Source of the DNA: JBELHR01 sp049606855
GTDB taxonomy: Bacteria; Bacteroidota; Bacteroidia; Flavobacteriales; Flavobacteriaceae
Assembly (NCBI GenBank): GCA_049606855.1
Contig: JBMYVY010000015.1
Span: 1-49,675, forward strand
Reading direction: 5' to 3'
Length of the DNA stretch: 49,675 nucleotides
The notes under the pieces are model-generated. The model saw only the letters and a program-made list of their open reading frames with translations. It was not told the DNA's origin and made no database searches. The first letter of the stretch is position 1, and the number at the start of each line of letters is the position of its first letter. A program made the translations under genes and the position numbers. Below, piece after piece: positions 39,393 to 48,788 of the stretch.

Positions 39393-40335
39393 ACTTAGAA
39401 AAAACGAAAGTATTCGGAGTTTAGTGAGAGAGAATCGTTTGTATAAAGACGATTTTATTTATCCCTTATTTATAGAGGAAGGAAATGACATTGAAATTGA
39501 AATCGTTTCCATGCCTGGAATAAAACGTTTTTCACTTGACCGAATTTCTAAAGAACTCGATGAAGTTGTTGCTCTTGGGTTGAAATCCGTGCTGCTTTTT
39601 GGAATTCCTAGTCACAAGGATGAGGAAGGAACAGAAACTTGGAATGACCAGGGGATTATGCAGCAAGCAATTCGGTTTATCAAAAAAAATTACCCCAGTC
39701 TTTACGTTATTACAGATGTGTGCTTTTGTGAATATACAGACCATGGCCATTGTGGGATTATCCATGATGGAGATGTCTTAAATGATCCGACACTAGAAAA
39801 TATTGCAAAGCAAGTTGTATCTCATGCAAAAGCTGGAGTGGATATGGTTGCTCCATCAGGGATGATGGATGGGACTATAGCGTGTATTCGTAAGGCTCTT
39901 GACGATTCTGGTTTTTCGGAGCTACCAATTATGGGCTACTCTGTAAAATACGCCTCTGCTTTTTATGGTCCCTTTAGAGATGCTGCAGATTCAACTCCAG
40001 CATTTGGAGACCGACGTACCTATCAAATGGATCCAGCAAATCGAAGAGAAGGAATGCTTGAAGCAACAATTGATGACCAAGAAGGGGCAGATATTTTGAT
40101 GGTAAAGCCTGCTTTGTCTTATTTGGATATCATCAGTGATTTAAAACAAAATTTTGACAAACCCATTGCATGCTATAATGTGAGTGGAGAATATGCCATG
40201 ATTAAGGCAGCAGCTGAAAAAGGTTGGATAGATGGAGATCGCGTAATGATGGAGTCTCTTCTTTCCATGAAAAGAGCTGGTGCGGATATCATCATTACTT
40301 ACTTTGCAAAAGAAGCAGCAAGATTATTAAAATAA
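39367..40335 (+). CDS. hemB: delta-aminolevulinic acid dehydratase (porphobilinogen synthase)
   Basis: Condenses two 5-aminolevulinate molecules to porphobilinogen. The 322-residue TIM-barrel enzyme has the zinc-site motif DVCFCEYTDHGHCG with C119, C121 and C129, so it is a zinc-type enzyme. It also has Schiff-base lysines K194 (MGYSVKYASAFYG) and K247 (LMVKPALSYLD) and the DPANRREGM segment. Three closely spaced ATGs (39367, 39373, 39376) could start it; all overlap the end of hemCD. Confidence 0.96.
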   Translation: MIMMNRTRRLRKNESIRSLVRENRLYKDDFIYPLFIEEGNDIEIEIVSMPGIKRFSLDRISKELDEVVALGLKSVLLFGIPSHKDEEGTETWNDQGIMQQAIRFIKKNYPSLYVITDVCFCEYTDHGHCGIIHDGDVLNDPTLENIAKQVVSHAKAGVDMVAPSGMMDGTIACIRKALDDSGFSELPIMGYSVKYASAFYGPFRDAADSTPAFGDRRTYQMDPANRREGMLEATIDDQEGADILMVKPALSYLDIISDLKQNFDKPIACYNVSGEYAMIKAAAEKGWIDGDRVMMESLLSMKRAGADIIITYFAKEAARLLK

Positions 40336-40337
40336 TT

Positions 40338-41627
40338 ATGGAATTATCGAAGTCTAAAAAATTATATGAAGAAGGTTTAGTGCACTTAGTAGGGGCTGTT
40401 AATTCTCCTGTACGTGCTTTCGCTTCTGTTGGAGGGAATCCTCTATTTATTGACAAAGCCAAAAAAAGTCATATTACTGATGTGGACGGAAATCAATATG
40501 TAGACTACGTATTGTCTTACGGGCCAATGATTATTGGTCATAAGCATCCCAAAGTTGCCAAGGCTGTGAAAAAGGCGATGAAAAAAGGGTATTCCTTTGG
40601 AGCATCGACTAAAGGGGAAATAAAGTTGGCCGCTTTAGTATGTGAAGCATTTCCAGATATGGATAAAGTGAGATTTGTTAATTCAGGGACTGAGGCTGTC
40701 TTCAGTGCTTTGAGATTAGCCCGTGCCTATACTGGGAAGTCAAAAATTATAAAATTTTCTGGTTGTTATCACGGACATGCCGATGCGCTTCTTGTGGCTG
40801 CAGGTTCGGGATTAGCAACATTGAGCATGCCGGGGTCTAAAGGTGTTCCCGAGGAAGCGGTAAAAAACACTTTAATTGCCAATTACAATGATCTTGAGAG
40901 TGTAAAAGCTCATTTTGAAGCTCATGATGATATTGCGGCCATAATTTTAGAGCCTATTGCCGGTAATATGGGAGTGGTTGTTCCAGATAAAGATTTTGTA
41001 CAAGGAATCAATGAATTAGCCGCTCAAAATAATGCGTTAATTATTGCTGATGAGGTGATGACTGGATTCCGTTCACAATTTGGTGGAGCTAGTGAGTTGC
41101 TTGGATTAAAGGCAGATATTACCTGTTTAGGAAAAGTTGTTGGTGGTGGTTTTCCAGTTGGAGCCTATGGAGCTCGAAATGAGATTATGGAAATGGTAGC
41201 ACCTTTAGGGGGAATGTATCAAGCAGGAACCTTATCTGGTAATCCTATTGCTATGGCAGCAGGTTTAGCAACCCTGAAAGAATTAAGGTCGCAGAACCCT
41301 TACGAAAAATTCAGGGCCTTAGGTGAATTGTTAGAAACCATTATTAAAGAGGCGGCAAAGAAACATGGGGTGGCTGTTCAGTTCAATAAATTTGGGTCTA
41401 TGATGAATCCATTTTTTACTGATCAAGATGTGAAGTCTTTTGAAGATGCACAAACGTGTGATACAAAGAAATTTGCCAAGTTCTTCTGGGCTTTGATTGA
41501 AAACGGATTATTTATTCCGCCATCTCAATTTGAAGCTTGGTTCCTGTCCTCTAGTTTATCAAAAAAAGATTTAGAAAAAACTGCACACGCTATTGATCAG
41601 GCGATGCAGGCTGTAGCAAATATCTAA
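40338..41627 (+). CDS. hemL: glutamate-1-semialdehyde 2,1-aminomutase
   Basis: PLP enzyme that makes 5-aminolevulinate from glutamate-1-semialdehyde. The 429-residue class-III aminotransferase fold has VGAVNSPVRAF near the start, NSGTEAVFSALRLAR, GCYHGHADALLV, IADEVMTGFR and the PLP lysine K266 in CLGKVVGGGFPVGAYG. The frame is open from 40224 inside hemB, but the ATG at 40338, right after the hemB stop, gives the family start. Part of the operon, 2 bases from both neighbours. Confidence 0.96.
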   Translation: MELSKSKKLYEEGLVHLVGAVNSPVRAFASVGGNPLFIDKAKKSHITDVDGNQYVDYVLSYGPMIIGHKHPKVAKAVKKAMKKGYSFGASTKGEIKLAALVCEAFPDMDKVRFVNSGTEAVFSALRLARAYTGKSKIIKFSGCYHGHADALLVAAGSGLATLSMPGSKGVPEEAVKNTLIANYNDLESVKAHFEAHDDIAAIILEPIAGNMGVVVPDKDFVQGINELAAQNNALIIADEVMTGFRSQFGGASELLGLKADITCLGKVVGGGFPVGAYGARNEIMEMVAPLGGMYQAGTLSGNPIAMAAGLATLKELRSQNPYEKFRALGELLETIIKEAAKKHGVAVQFNKFGSMMNPFFTDQDVKSFEDAQTCDTKKFAKFFWALIENGLFIPPSQFEAWFLSSSLSKKDLEKTAHAIDQAMQAVANI

Positions 41628-41629
41628 TT

Positions 41630-42658
41630 ATGCTTAAAAACGATTTATACTTAAGAGCTTTAAAAGGTGAAGTGGTAGAGCGTCCTCCAGTGTGGATGAT
41701 GAGACAAGCTGGAAGATACCTTCCTGAATTTATGGAGCTCAAAAACAAATACGATTTTTTTACACGCTGTCAAACTCCGGAGTTGGCTGCTGAAATTACT
41801 GTACAACCTATTAGGCGCTATGGTATGGATGCTGCCATTCTGTTTTCTGACATCTTAGTCATTCCTCAAGCCATGAATATTCATGTGGAAATGAAGCCTG
41901 GCGTAGGACCTTGGCTTCCGAATCCTATTCGATCTCAAAAAGATTTGGATTCGGTTATTGTTCCTGATATTCAGGAGAGCTTGGGCTATGTGATGGATGC
42001 CATTAAGTTGACCAAAGAAATGCTTAATGATGAGGTTCCATTAATAGGTTTTGCAGGTTCTCCGTGGACCATTCTCTGTTACTGCGTGCAAGGTCAAGGT
42101 TCAAAAAACTTCGATATTGCAAAAGAACTTTGTTTTACTCAACCTCAAGTAGCCCATAGTTTGCTACAAATGATTACCGATACAACTATTGCCTACCTAA
42201 AAGCAAAAGTTAAGGCTGGTGTTGATGCTGTTCAAATCTTTGATTCGTGGGGAGGGATGTTGTCTCCAGTTGATTACCAAGAATTCTCTTGGAAGTATAT
42301 TCAACAAATCATAGATGCTCTTCGCCCAGAAACAGAGGTTATTGCTTTTGGAAAGGGTTGTTGGTTTGCCTTGGAAGAAATGAGTCAATCTGGAGCTTCT
42401 GCTCTTGGTGTTGATTGGACAATCTCACCTGAGATGGCTAGAAAGTTTACAGGAGGAAATATTACCCTTCAAGGAAACTTTGATCCAACAAGATTATTTT
42501 CTCCTCCAGCCACCATTAAGAAAATGGTTACCGAAATGATTGATGCTTTTGGTAAGGATAAATATATTGTGAATTTAGGCCATGGAATTTTACCAAATAT
42601 TCCTTTGGATAATGCCAAAGCCTTTATCGATGCTGTAAAAGAATACGAGGCACGTTAA
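41630..42658 (+). CDS. hemE: uroporphyrinogen decarboxylase
   Basis: Converts uroporphyrinogen III to coproporphyrinogen III. The 342-residue protein has the RPPVWMMRQAGRYLPEF signature with the catalytic arginines, AAILFSDILVIPQAM with the conserved Asp, the IGFAGSPWTILCYCVQGQGS segment and NLGHGILPNIPLDN near the C-terminus. Full length. Its stop codon overlaps the hemF start by one base. Confidence 0.97.
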   Translation: MLKNDLYLRALKGEVVERPPVWMMRQAGRYLPEFMELKNKYDFFTRCQTPELAAEITVQPIRRYGMDAAILFSDILVIPQAMNIHVEMKPGVGPWLPNPIRSQKDLDSVIVPDIQESLGYVMDAIKLTKEMLNDEVPLIGFAGSPWTILCYCVQGQGSKNFDIAKELCFTQPQVAHSLLQMITDTTIAYLKAKVKAGVDAVQIFDSWGGMLSPVDYQEFSWKYIQQIIDALRPETEVIAFGKGCWFALEEMSQSGASALGVDWTISPEMARKFTGGNITLQGNFDPTRLFSPPATIKKMVTEMIDAFGKDKYIVNLGHGILPNIPLDNAKAFIDAVKEYEAR

Positions 42659-43560
42659 TGAAAGAGCAGTTTTTAGCATATATCAACAATTTACAGGACA
42701 AAATTTGTGCTGCAGTAGAGCAAGTCGATGGTAAAGCTAAGTTCAAGGAAGACCTTTGGGATCGTCCAGAAGGAGGGGGAGGTAGAACACGTGTAATTAC
42801 CAATGGTAAAGTATTTGAAAAAGGTGGGGTAAATATATCCGCAGTTCATGGGGATTTACCAGAATTGATGCAGAAAAAATTAGGGGTAGATAAGGCAAAG
42901 TTTTTTGCTTGTGGACTTTCTTTAGTATTGCATCCTGAAAACCCTAAAGTGCCTACAGTGCATGCAAATTGGCGTTATTTTGAGATGTATAATGAAGATG
43001 GAAGTATTGCTGATTCTTGGTTTGGAGGTGGACAAGATCTAACTCCGTATTATGTTTTCGACCAGGATGTAGTTCATTTTCATCAAGTCTGTAAAAATGC
43101 TTGTGATCCTTTTGATCTGAACTATTATCCGTTGTATAAAAAACAATGTGATGAGTATTTTTACAATTCACACAGAAATGAGGGACGAGGAGTCGGTGGA
43201 TTGTTTTTTGATTACTTAAAAACTTCCGATCAGAAAAGCATGCAAGACCATTATGACTTCGTGACTTCGGTAGGGGATTCCTTTATAGAATCTTATATTC
43301 CAATAGTTGAAAGACGAAAAAACTTACCTTTCACATTTGCTCAAAAGGATTGGCAAGAAATACGACGAGGAAGATATGTCGAATTTAATTTGGTCCATGA
43401 TAGAGGGACTATTTTTGGTTTAAAAACTAATGGTCGTATTGAAAGTATTTTAATGAGTTTGCCTCCAAAGGTCCAATGGAGATATGATTATCATCCTGAG
43501 GCTGGTTCGGAGGAAGCTCGTCTAGAAGAGCTGTTGGCTCATCCAAAAGATTGGGTATGA
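42658..43560 (+). CDS. hemF: oxygen-dependent coproporphyrinogen-III oxidase
   Basis: Oxidatively decarboxylates coproporphyrinogen III using O2. The 300-residue protein has ISAVHGDLP, LSLVLHPENPKVPTVHANWRYFE, WFGGGQDLTPYYVFDQDVVHFH, HRNEGRGVGGLFFDYL and GRYVEFNLVHDRGTIFGLKTNGRIESILMSLPP, all classic HemF motifs. It is followed, with a 4-base ATGA overlap, by hemN, which carries out the same step without oxygen. Confidence 0.97.
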   Translation: MKEQFLAYINNLQDKICAAVEQVDGKAKFKEDLWDRPEGGGGRTRVITNGKVFEKGGVNISAVHGDLPELMQKKLGVDKAKFFACGLSLVLHPENPKVPTVHANWRYFEMYNEDGSIADSWFGGGQDLTPYYVFDQDVVHFHQVCKNACDPFDLNYYPLYKKQCDEYFYNSHRNEGRGVGGLFFDYLKTSDQKSMQDHYDFVTSVGDSFIESYIPIVERRKNLPFTFAQKDWQEIRRGRYVEFNLVHDRGTIFGLKTNGRIESILMSLPPKVQWRYDYHPEAGSEEARLEELLAHPKDWV

Positions 43561-44915
43561 ATTTAATTCAAAAGTATAATATTCCGGGTCCAAGATACAC
43601 CTCTTATCCAACTGTCCCTTATTGGGATGAAAAAGGGATTTCGATTGAGGATTGGAAGCGAACGGTAAAATTATCTTTCGATCAATCAAATAATACTGAA
43701 GGAATAAGCCTGTACATTCATCTTCCATTTTGTGAAAGCCTTTGTACGTTTTGTGCCTGTCACAAGCGAATCACGAAAAGACATGAAGTTGAGACTCCAT
43801 ATATTGACGCAGTTCTTCAAGAATGGGCTCTGTATTTGAATTTATTTGAAAAACGACCAAAGATCAGGGAAATTCACCTCGGTGGTGGAACACCAACCTT
43901 TTTTTCGTCTTCAGAATTAAGAAGACTTATTGAAGGGATTTTTAAGGGAGCAGATCGTACAGAGAAAACAGATTATAGTTTTGAAGGACATCCAAATGCA
44001 ACCTCTAAAGAGCAGCTTCAGGTTTTATTTGATTTAGGTTTTGACAGAAATAGTTTTGGTATTCAAGATTATGACCCTAAGGTTCAAAAAGCCATACATC
44101 GAATCCAGTCCTATGATCAGGTTAAACAAATTACGGAATGGTCAAGGGAAGTGGGGTATCAATCGGTATCTCATGATTTAATTTTCGGTCTTCCTCATCA
44201 AAATGAGGAAAGTATACGAAATACCATTGCCCAAACGATTTCTTTGGCACCCGATAGAATTGCCTATTATTCTTATGCTCACGTTCCTTGGATAAAGGGG
44301 GTTGGACAACGAGGCTTTGATGAAAAGGACCTGCCTAAAGATCAAGAAAAAAGACGCTTATATGAATTAGGAAAACAATTGTTTTTTGAAGCAGGTTATG
44401 TGGAGATAGGAATGGATCATTTTGCTTTACCCAGTGATTCTATGTACAAAGCCCTAAAAAACAATAAGCTTCATCGCAATTTTATGGGTTATTCCGCTGG
44501 TAAAACCCAGCTGATGGTAGGACTTGGGGCGTCTTCCATAGGCGACTCATGGTACAGTTTTGCTCAGAATGAAAAGAAGGTAGAAACCTACCAAAATCTT
44601 GTAGCTAATGCTGAATTTCCTGTTTATCGAGGACATTTGCTTAGTCAAAAGGACTTGGTGGTTAGAAAACATATCTTAAATTTGATGTGTCAGTTGAGTA
44701 CTTCTTGGAAAGAAGATCAAATGAAATTGGATGAAATGCCAGAGATTTTGGACCGACTAGAAGAAATGCAAGACGATGGGTTATTAGAAATTGGTGAAGA
44801 TTTCATTAAAGTCAATGAAGCTGGTCGTATGTTTGTAAGAAACATATGTATGGCTTTTGATTTAAGATTGATAAAAAACAAGCCGGAAACAAGGGTGTTT
44901 TCGATGACAATTTAA
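43557..44915 (+). CDS. hemN: oxygen-independent coproporphyrinogen-III dehydrogenase HemN
   Basis: Radical-SAM enzyme for the coproporphyrinogen step without oxygen. The 452-residue protein begins MNLIQKYNIPGPRYTSYP, typical of genuine HemN and not of the haem-chaperone HemW. The iron-sulphur motif is C59-x3-C63-x2-C66 followed by A-C68 (FCESLCTFCAC), the HemN-specific form. EIHLGGGTPTFF and the C-terminal HemN_C region follow. A TTG 6 bases upstream also opens the frame, but the ATG overlapping the hemF stop is preferred. Last gene of the operon. Confidence 0.96.
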   Translation: MNLIQKYNIPGPRYTSYPTVPYWDEKGISIEDWKRTVKLSFDQSNNTEGISLYIHLPFCESLCTFCACHKRITKRHEVETPYIDAVLQEWALYLNLFEKRPKIREIHLGGGTPTFFSSSELRRLIEGIFKGADRTEKTDYSFEGHPNATSKEQLQVLFDLGFDRNSFGIQDYDPKVQKAIHRIQSYDQVKQITEWSREVGYQSVSHDLIFGLPHQNEESIRNTIAQTISLAPDRIAYYSYAHVPWIKGVGQRGFDEKDLPKDQEKRRLYELGKQLFFEAGYVEIGMDHFALPSDSMYKALKNNKLHRNFMGYSAGKTQLMVGLGASSIGDSWYSFAQNEKKVETYQNLVANAEFPVYRGHLLSQKDLVVRKHILNLMCQLSTSWKEDQMKLDEMPEILDRLEEMQDDGLLEIGEDFIKVNEAGRMFVRNICMAFDLRLIKNKPETRVFSMTI

Positions 44916-44935
44916 GAGAATATTAATTTTTTTAT

Positions 44936-44943
44936 TAATTTCG
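44936..44943 (+). promoter_or_regulatory. candidate -7 element of the E2 gene
   Basis: TAATTTCG, a one-base variant of TAnnTTTG, ends 22 bases before the ATG at 44966 in the 50-base gap after hemN. It suggests the E2 gene has its own promoter apart from the haem operon. No clear -33 TTG is seen. Confidence 0.4.
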
Positions 44944-44965
44944 CAAAAAACAAATAAACTGAACT

Positions 44966-46288
44966 ATGGCAATATTTGAATTGAAACTTCCAAAAATGGG
45001 AGAGAGTGTAGCTGAAGCAACGATAACTTCTTGGTTAAAATCTGTAGGTGAAACTATTGAACAGGATGAGGCCGTTGTTGAAATCGCTACAGATAAAGTA
45101 GATTCTGAAGTTCCATCTGAAGTTTCTGGAGTTATAAAAGAAATTTTGTTTCAAACAGATGATGTTGTTGAGGTTGGTCAAACCATTGCTTTGATTGAAG
45201 TTGAAGGAGATGATGTTGTTTCAAGCCCTGAGCCAGTAAGTGTTGTTGAACAAGATATTCAAGAGGTAGCAGTTGAACAGGTTGCTGAGAAAATTTCTGA
45301 AGAAATTAAGGAATTATCTAAAGAAACGGCTTCAGGAAAATTTTTATCCCCTCTCGTTAGAAATATTGCGAAAGAAGAAGGTGTTTCTGAACAGGAATTG
45401 GAAAACTTGCAAGGAAGTGGAAAGGATGGAAGGATTACCAAGAATGATATTTTGTACTATGTGAAGAATCGCAATGCTACTCCAAGTGTTCCAGCCGCAG
45501 CCCCTGTTAAAGCGACGCCAGCTCGAGCTGCTGCACCTGCTTCTGCACCGAAAGTTTCAGTTCCAGTTTCAGTTAATGGAGGTGATGAAATTATTGAAAT
45601 GGATAGAATGAGAAAACTAATCTCAGGCTATATGGTCAATTCTTTACAAACTTCTGCTCATGTACAGTCATTTATTGAGGTGGATGTAACCAATATTGTC
45701 AAATGGCGCGCAAAAGTGAAGGATGCCTTTTTAGCAAAAGAAGGAGAGAAAATAACGTTCACACCTATCTTTATGCAAGCTGTTGCCAAGACTATAAGAG
45801 ATTTCCCTATGATCAATATTTCAGTTGACGGGGACCGTATAATAAAAAGAAGAGATATTAATTTAGGAATGGCCACGGCTTTGCCATCAGGTAACCTAAT
45901 TGTTCCTGTAATAAAGGGCGCGGATCAATTGAATTTAGTCGGGATGACCAAGGCCGTAAATGATTTGGCAAATCGCGCTAGAAATAATGCCTTAAATCCA
46001 GATGATATCAAGGGAGGAACTTATACAGTAACTAATGTTGGATCCTTCGGTTCAGTTATGGGGACACCAATTATAAATCAACCTGAAGTTGCTATTTTGG
46101 CTCTAGGTGCAATTAGAAAAGTTCCAGCGGTTATTGAAACGCCTGATGGAGACTTCATCGGAATAAGACATAAAATGTTCTTATCACATTCCTATGACCA
46201 CAGAGTAGTTGATGGGATGTTAGGAGGAATGTTTATAAAGCGTTTAAGCGAATATCTCGAAGCTTGGGATATCAATACAGAGATTTAA
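44966..46288 (+). CDS. 2-oxo acid dehydrogenase E2 (dihydrolipoyl acyltransferase)
   Basis: Core acyltransferase of a 2-oxo acid dehydrogenase complex. The 440-residue protein has one lipoyl domain (1-77) with lipoyl-Lys K44 (EIATDKVDSEV), a peripheral subunit-binding domain (about 127-165; SPLVRNIAKEEGVSEQEL), Ala/Pro linkers, and the catalytic domain (about 205-440) with the C-terminal HSYDHRVVDGMLGG active-site motif. The sequence fits the branched-chain/pyruvate-type E2 of Bacteroidota; no E1 or E3 gene is adjacent, so the substrate stays open. Confidence 0.9.
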   Translation: MAIFELKLPKMGESVAEATITSWLKSVGETIEQDEAVVEIATDKVDSEVPSEVSGVIKEILFQTDDVVEVGQTIALIEVEGDDVVSSPEPVSVVEQDIQEVAVEQVAEKISEEIKELSKETASGKFLSPLVRNIAKEEGVSEQELENLQGSGKDGRITKNDILYYVKNRNATPSVPAAAPVKATPARAAAPASAPKVSVPVSVNGGDEIIEMDRMRKLISGYMVNSLQTSAHVQSFIEVDVTNIVKWRAKVKDAFLAKEGEKITFTPIFMQAVAKTIRDFPMINISVDGDRIIKRRDINLGMATALPSGNLIVPVIKGADQLNLVGMTKAVNDLANRARNNALNPDDIKGGTYTVTNVGSFGSVMGTPIINQPEVAILALGAIRKVPAVIETPDGDFIGIRHKMFLSHSYDHRVVDGMLGGMFIKRLSEYLEAWDINTEI

Positions 46289-46320
46289 AAAAAAAGGCAT
46301 CCATTTGGATGCCTTTTTTT
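46289..46320. terminator. bidirectional terminator between the E2 gene and the phosphatase
   Basis: GGCATCC (46296-46302) pairs with GGATGCC (46307-46313) around a 4-base loop, extended by flanking A and T runs, so it serves both converging genes. Confidence 0.88.
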
Positions 46321-47944
46321 ATTTAAGAGCTTGGTCTATTATTAATCCTGAGTTAGCATTACTAAATGTGATGCCGAGCAAATTACTAATGGTCGGGACG
46401 ATATCTGTTACCGTATAGTATCTCGTCGTTTTTCCTGATTTAATTCCATTTCCAAAGAATATAATTGGAACATGTGTGTCATAATTGTAACCGCTTCCAT
46501 GAGTTGATCCCGTTCTTGAATAAGAAATTTGATTGGGCATGTTTACATACAAAACATCTCCGGAGTATTTTTGATTGTATCCCATCTGCAACAAATGAAG
46601 AATTCCTTTACTGAATTCTGATTCTTGCATCGTTTGTGCACTAACCGCCTTGTAAACGTCTTTGTAGTTTACTAACTCTTGAGCGATGTAATTTCCAGCT
46701 TGCATGCGATCAATACCAGCAGATTTCAGGATGGAATCATTCAGAAAGATCTGTTCGTTGGAAATATTTTCTATTAAATCATTTCTTCCATATTTAGCCT
46801 GAGTCAATTCAGCTAGAAATGCACGGAGGGCAGTACGAGAATTATAGCCTCCTGGAATATTTTCATCCATAAGGTATTGAGGCACGCGCACTGCTGCATG
46901 GTCAGCGGTTAAGAATAGGGTATAATTCCCTTTTCCAACTTTTTTATCTAAGGTTTTCAGTAGTCTAGCAATCTCAAGATCTAAACGAACATAGGTGTCT
47001 TCAATTTCTTTTGAATCCACACCAAATTGATGTCCAATATAATCCGTTGAGGAGTAGCTTACCGATAAAAAATCGGTATAGTCACTCGACCCTAATTTCT
47101 CTCCTTTAATGGCAGCGATTGCAAAATCAGTAGTAATTGAATTCCCAAATACTGTGGCTTTGATTAAATCAAAATTATTGTTTGCCTCGCGAAGTTCTTT
47201 TAAATCGTAAGGAAAAGTAGGTTCGTCTTTTGCTGCAAATTTACCTTCGTAGGGATTGTTGTCCTCCAAGGATGCGGTATATTTTTTTATGGGATAATAA
47301 GTGTCCCAAACACTATTTGCATAGTCTTCCGCAGTTCCTGAATTATTAAAATCCTCAACCCACTCTGGAAGTTGGTTCATATAGTAGGTAGAACTGATAA
47401 ATTTTCCTTCATCACGTCCTTCAAACCAATAAGCCGCGTTGGCTGTATGTCCAGCTGGTAATATTGCTGACCGGTCTTTTATTGCGATCCCTATAACCTT
47501 TCCTTGCTTGTACTGATGCAAGTTTAATTGATCAGAAAGTGTGGTTGTTTTCATTCTATTTGGAGACTTCATTCCTCCATTTATACCTCCAACAGTTTGA
47601 TAGTTTTCATCCGCAACACAATAAACCATTTTACGTTGAAATTTATCGTAAAAATCATTTCCAAGTATACCGTGATTTGATGGTGTAGTTCCTGTGAATA
47701 CAGAAGCATGCCCCGCTGCAGTTTTGGTCGGTATATAATTAAAATGACCATTTTCAACATTAAAGCCTTCTTGTAATAATCTTTTGAAGCCATCGTCACC
47801 GTAATGGTGGGCAAATTGAGTAAGGTAATCATAGCGCATTTGATCTACTACAATCCCAACGATCAATTTGGGTTTAGGGTCATCTTTCTGTTGGAAACTC
47901 ATTAGAGAAAGGGCCAACATTAGTGTGAGTAGGAATTGTTTCAT
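46319..47944 (-). CDS. PafA-like periplasmic alkaline phosphatase
   Basis: A 541-residue exported phosphomonoesterase of the alkaline phosphatase superfamily, resembling flavobacterial PafA. A signal peptide covers about residues 1-19. Likely active-site residues: metal ligand D34 (VVDQMRYDYL), nucleophile T75 (TKTAAGHAS), N96 (GNDFYD), K156 and R158 (IKDRSAILPAGHTAN, matching the K-x-R pair of PafA), D301 and H305 (TDYIGH), D348/H349 (TADHA) and a late His in YDTHVPIIF. PafA enzymes release phosphate from organic monoesters. It is monocistronic with a -7-like TACTTTTG on the minus strand at 47970-47963. Confidence 0.9.
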   Translation of the reverse strand: MKQFLLTLMLALSLMSFQQKDDPKPKLIVGIVVDQMRYDYLTQFAHHYGDDGFKRLLQEGFNVENGHFNYIPTKTAAGHASVFTGTTPSNHGILGNDFYDKFQRKMVYCVADENYQTVGGINGGMKSPNRMKTTTLSDQLNLHQYKQGKVIGIAIKDRSAILPAGHTANAAYWFEGRDEGKFISSTYYMNQLPEWVEDFNNSGTAEDYANSVWDTYYPIKKYTASLEDNNPYEGKFAAKDEPTFPYDLKELREANNNFDLIKATVFGNSITTDFAIAAIKGEKLGSSDYTDFLSVSYSSTDYIGHQFGVDSKEIEDTYVRLDLEIARLLKTLDKKVGKGNYTLFLTADHAAVRVPQYLMDENIPGGYNSRTALRAFLAELTQAKYGRNDLIENISNEQIFLNDSILKSAGIDRMQAGNYIAQELVNYKDVYKAVSAQTMQESEFSKGILHLLQMGYNQKYSGDVLYVNMPNQISYSRTGSTHGSGYNYDTHVPIIFFGNGIKSGKTTRYYTVTDIVPTISNLLGITFSNANSGLIIDQALK

Positions 47945-48047
47945 TTTTCAATTTTTATCTTCCAAAAGTAATTAATTCTAGGTTTTATCTTTTAAAAAAA
48001 ATCTTAATTCTAATTAAAGCTTGGCATTATTTAATATTTTTACAAAT

Positions 48048-48788
48048 ATGAATAATATTGAGCATATTGGTAAGTACTTCATGATGCTGGGTCAAGTATT
48101 TAAAAGACCTGAAAAGATGAAAGTATTTAAAGAAACAGTTTTCCGTGAGATTGATGACCTTGGCATCAGTTCCTTGGGAATTGTGGTTTTTATTTCTTTT
48201 TTCATTGGAGGAGTAGTAGCTATTCAAACCGGTTTGAATGTGGATTCCCCTTTTATTCCGAAATCACTTGTAGGGTTTGCTACGAAACGATCGGTGATTT
48301 TGGAGTTTTCACCGACCTTTATTTCAGTAATCCTGGCAGGTAAAGTAGGCTCCTACATTACCTCAAGTATTGGGACAATGCGAGTTACAGAGCAAATTGA
48401 TGCCCTTGAGATTATGGGAGTAAATTCACTTAGTTTTCTCGTGTTACCAAAAATTATTGCAGCGGTATTTTTCTATCCTTTTTTAATTGTTATTTCCATG
48501 TTTTTTGGGATTTTGGGAGGATATTATGGAGGACAAGTAACCGGTCTTTTCACCGGTATTGAATATATAGATGGTATTCAATTGGATTTCAACCCTTTTT
48601 TGTTGCGATACGCAATTATTAAAACGGTAGTTTTTGCATTTTGTATTGCAACTATTCCTGCCTATCATGGATATTATGTCAAGGGTGGTTCTCTTGAGGT
48701 GGGTAGAGCGAGTACCAAAGCCGTGGTTTGGACCATGGTGGCTATCGTAGTTTTAAATTATTTCTTAACTCAAATGTTGCTAGGTTAA
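48048..48788 (+). CDS. mlaE: MlaE-family ABC lipid transport permease
   Basis: A 246-residue inner-membrane permease of the MlaE/YrbE family, which moves phospholipids between membranes to keep outer-membrane asymmetry. Signatures are FFIGGVVAIQTG, the ILAGKVGSYITSSIGTMRVTEQIDALEIMG cytoplasmic loop, and the later helices ending GRASTKAVVWTMVAIVVLNYFLT. The frame extends to a TTG at 48021, but the ATG at 48048 gives the typical start. The stop overlaps the ATPase gene start by one base. Confidence 0.94.
   Translation: MNNIEHIGKYFMMLGQVFKRPEKMKVFKETVFREIDDLGISSLGIVVFISFFIGGVVAIQTGLNVDSPFIPKSLVGFATKRSVILEFSPTFISVILAGKVGSYITSSIGTMRVTEQIDALEIMGVNSLSFLVLPKIIAAVFFYPFLIVISMFFGILGGYYGGQVTGLFTGIEYIDGIQLDFNPFLLRYAIIKTVVFAFCIATIPAYHGYYVKGGSLEVGRASTKAVVWTMVAIVVLNYFLTQMLLG

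Noticed and set aside
40224..40337. Upstream extension of hemL inside hemB
   Set aside because: It is an out-of-frame reading of hemB; the ATG at 40338 directly after the hemB stop matches the family start.
7866..44915. A direct functional link between the H-NOX operon and the haem island because both involve haem
   Set aside because: They are more than 20 kb apart with many unrelated genes between; sharing a window is not evidence of a link beyond the general need of H-NOX for haem.
48728..48787. Upstream extension of mlaF inside mlaE
   Set aside because: The TAATG overlap start at 48788 gives the standard ATPase N-terminus; the extension is the mlaE gene in another frame.
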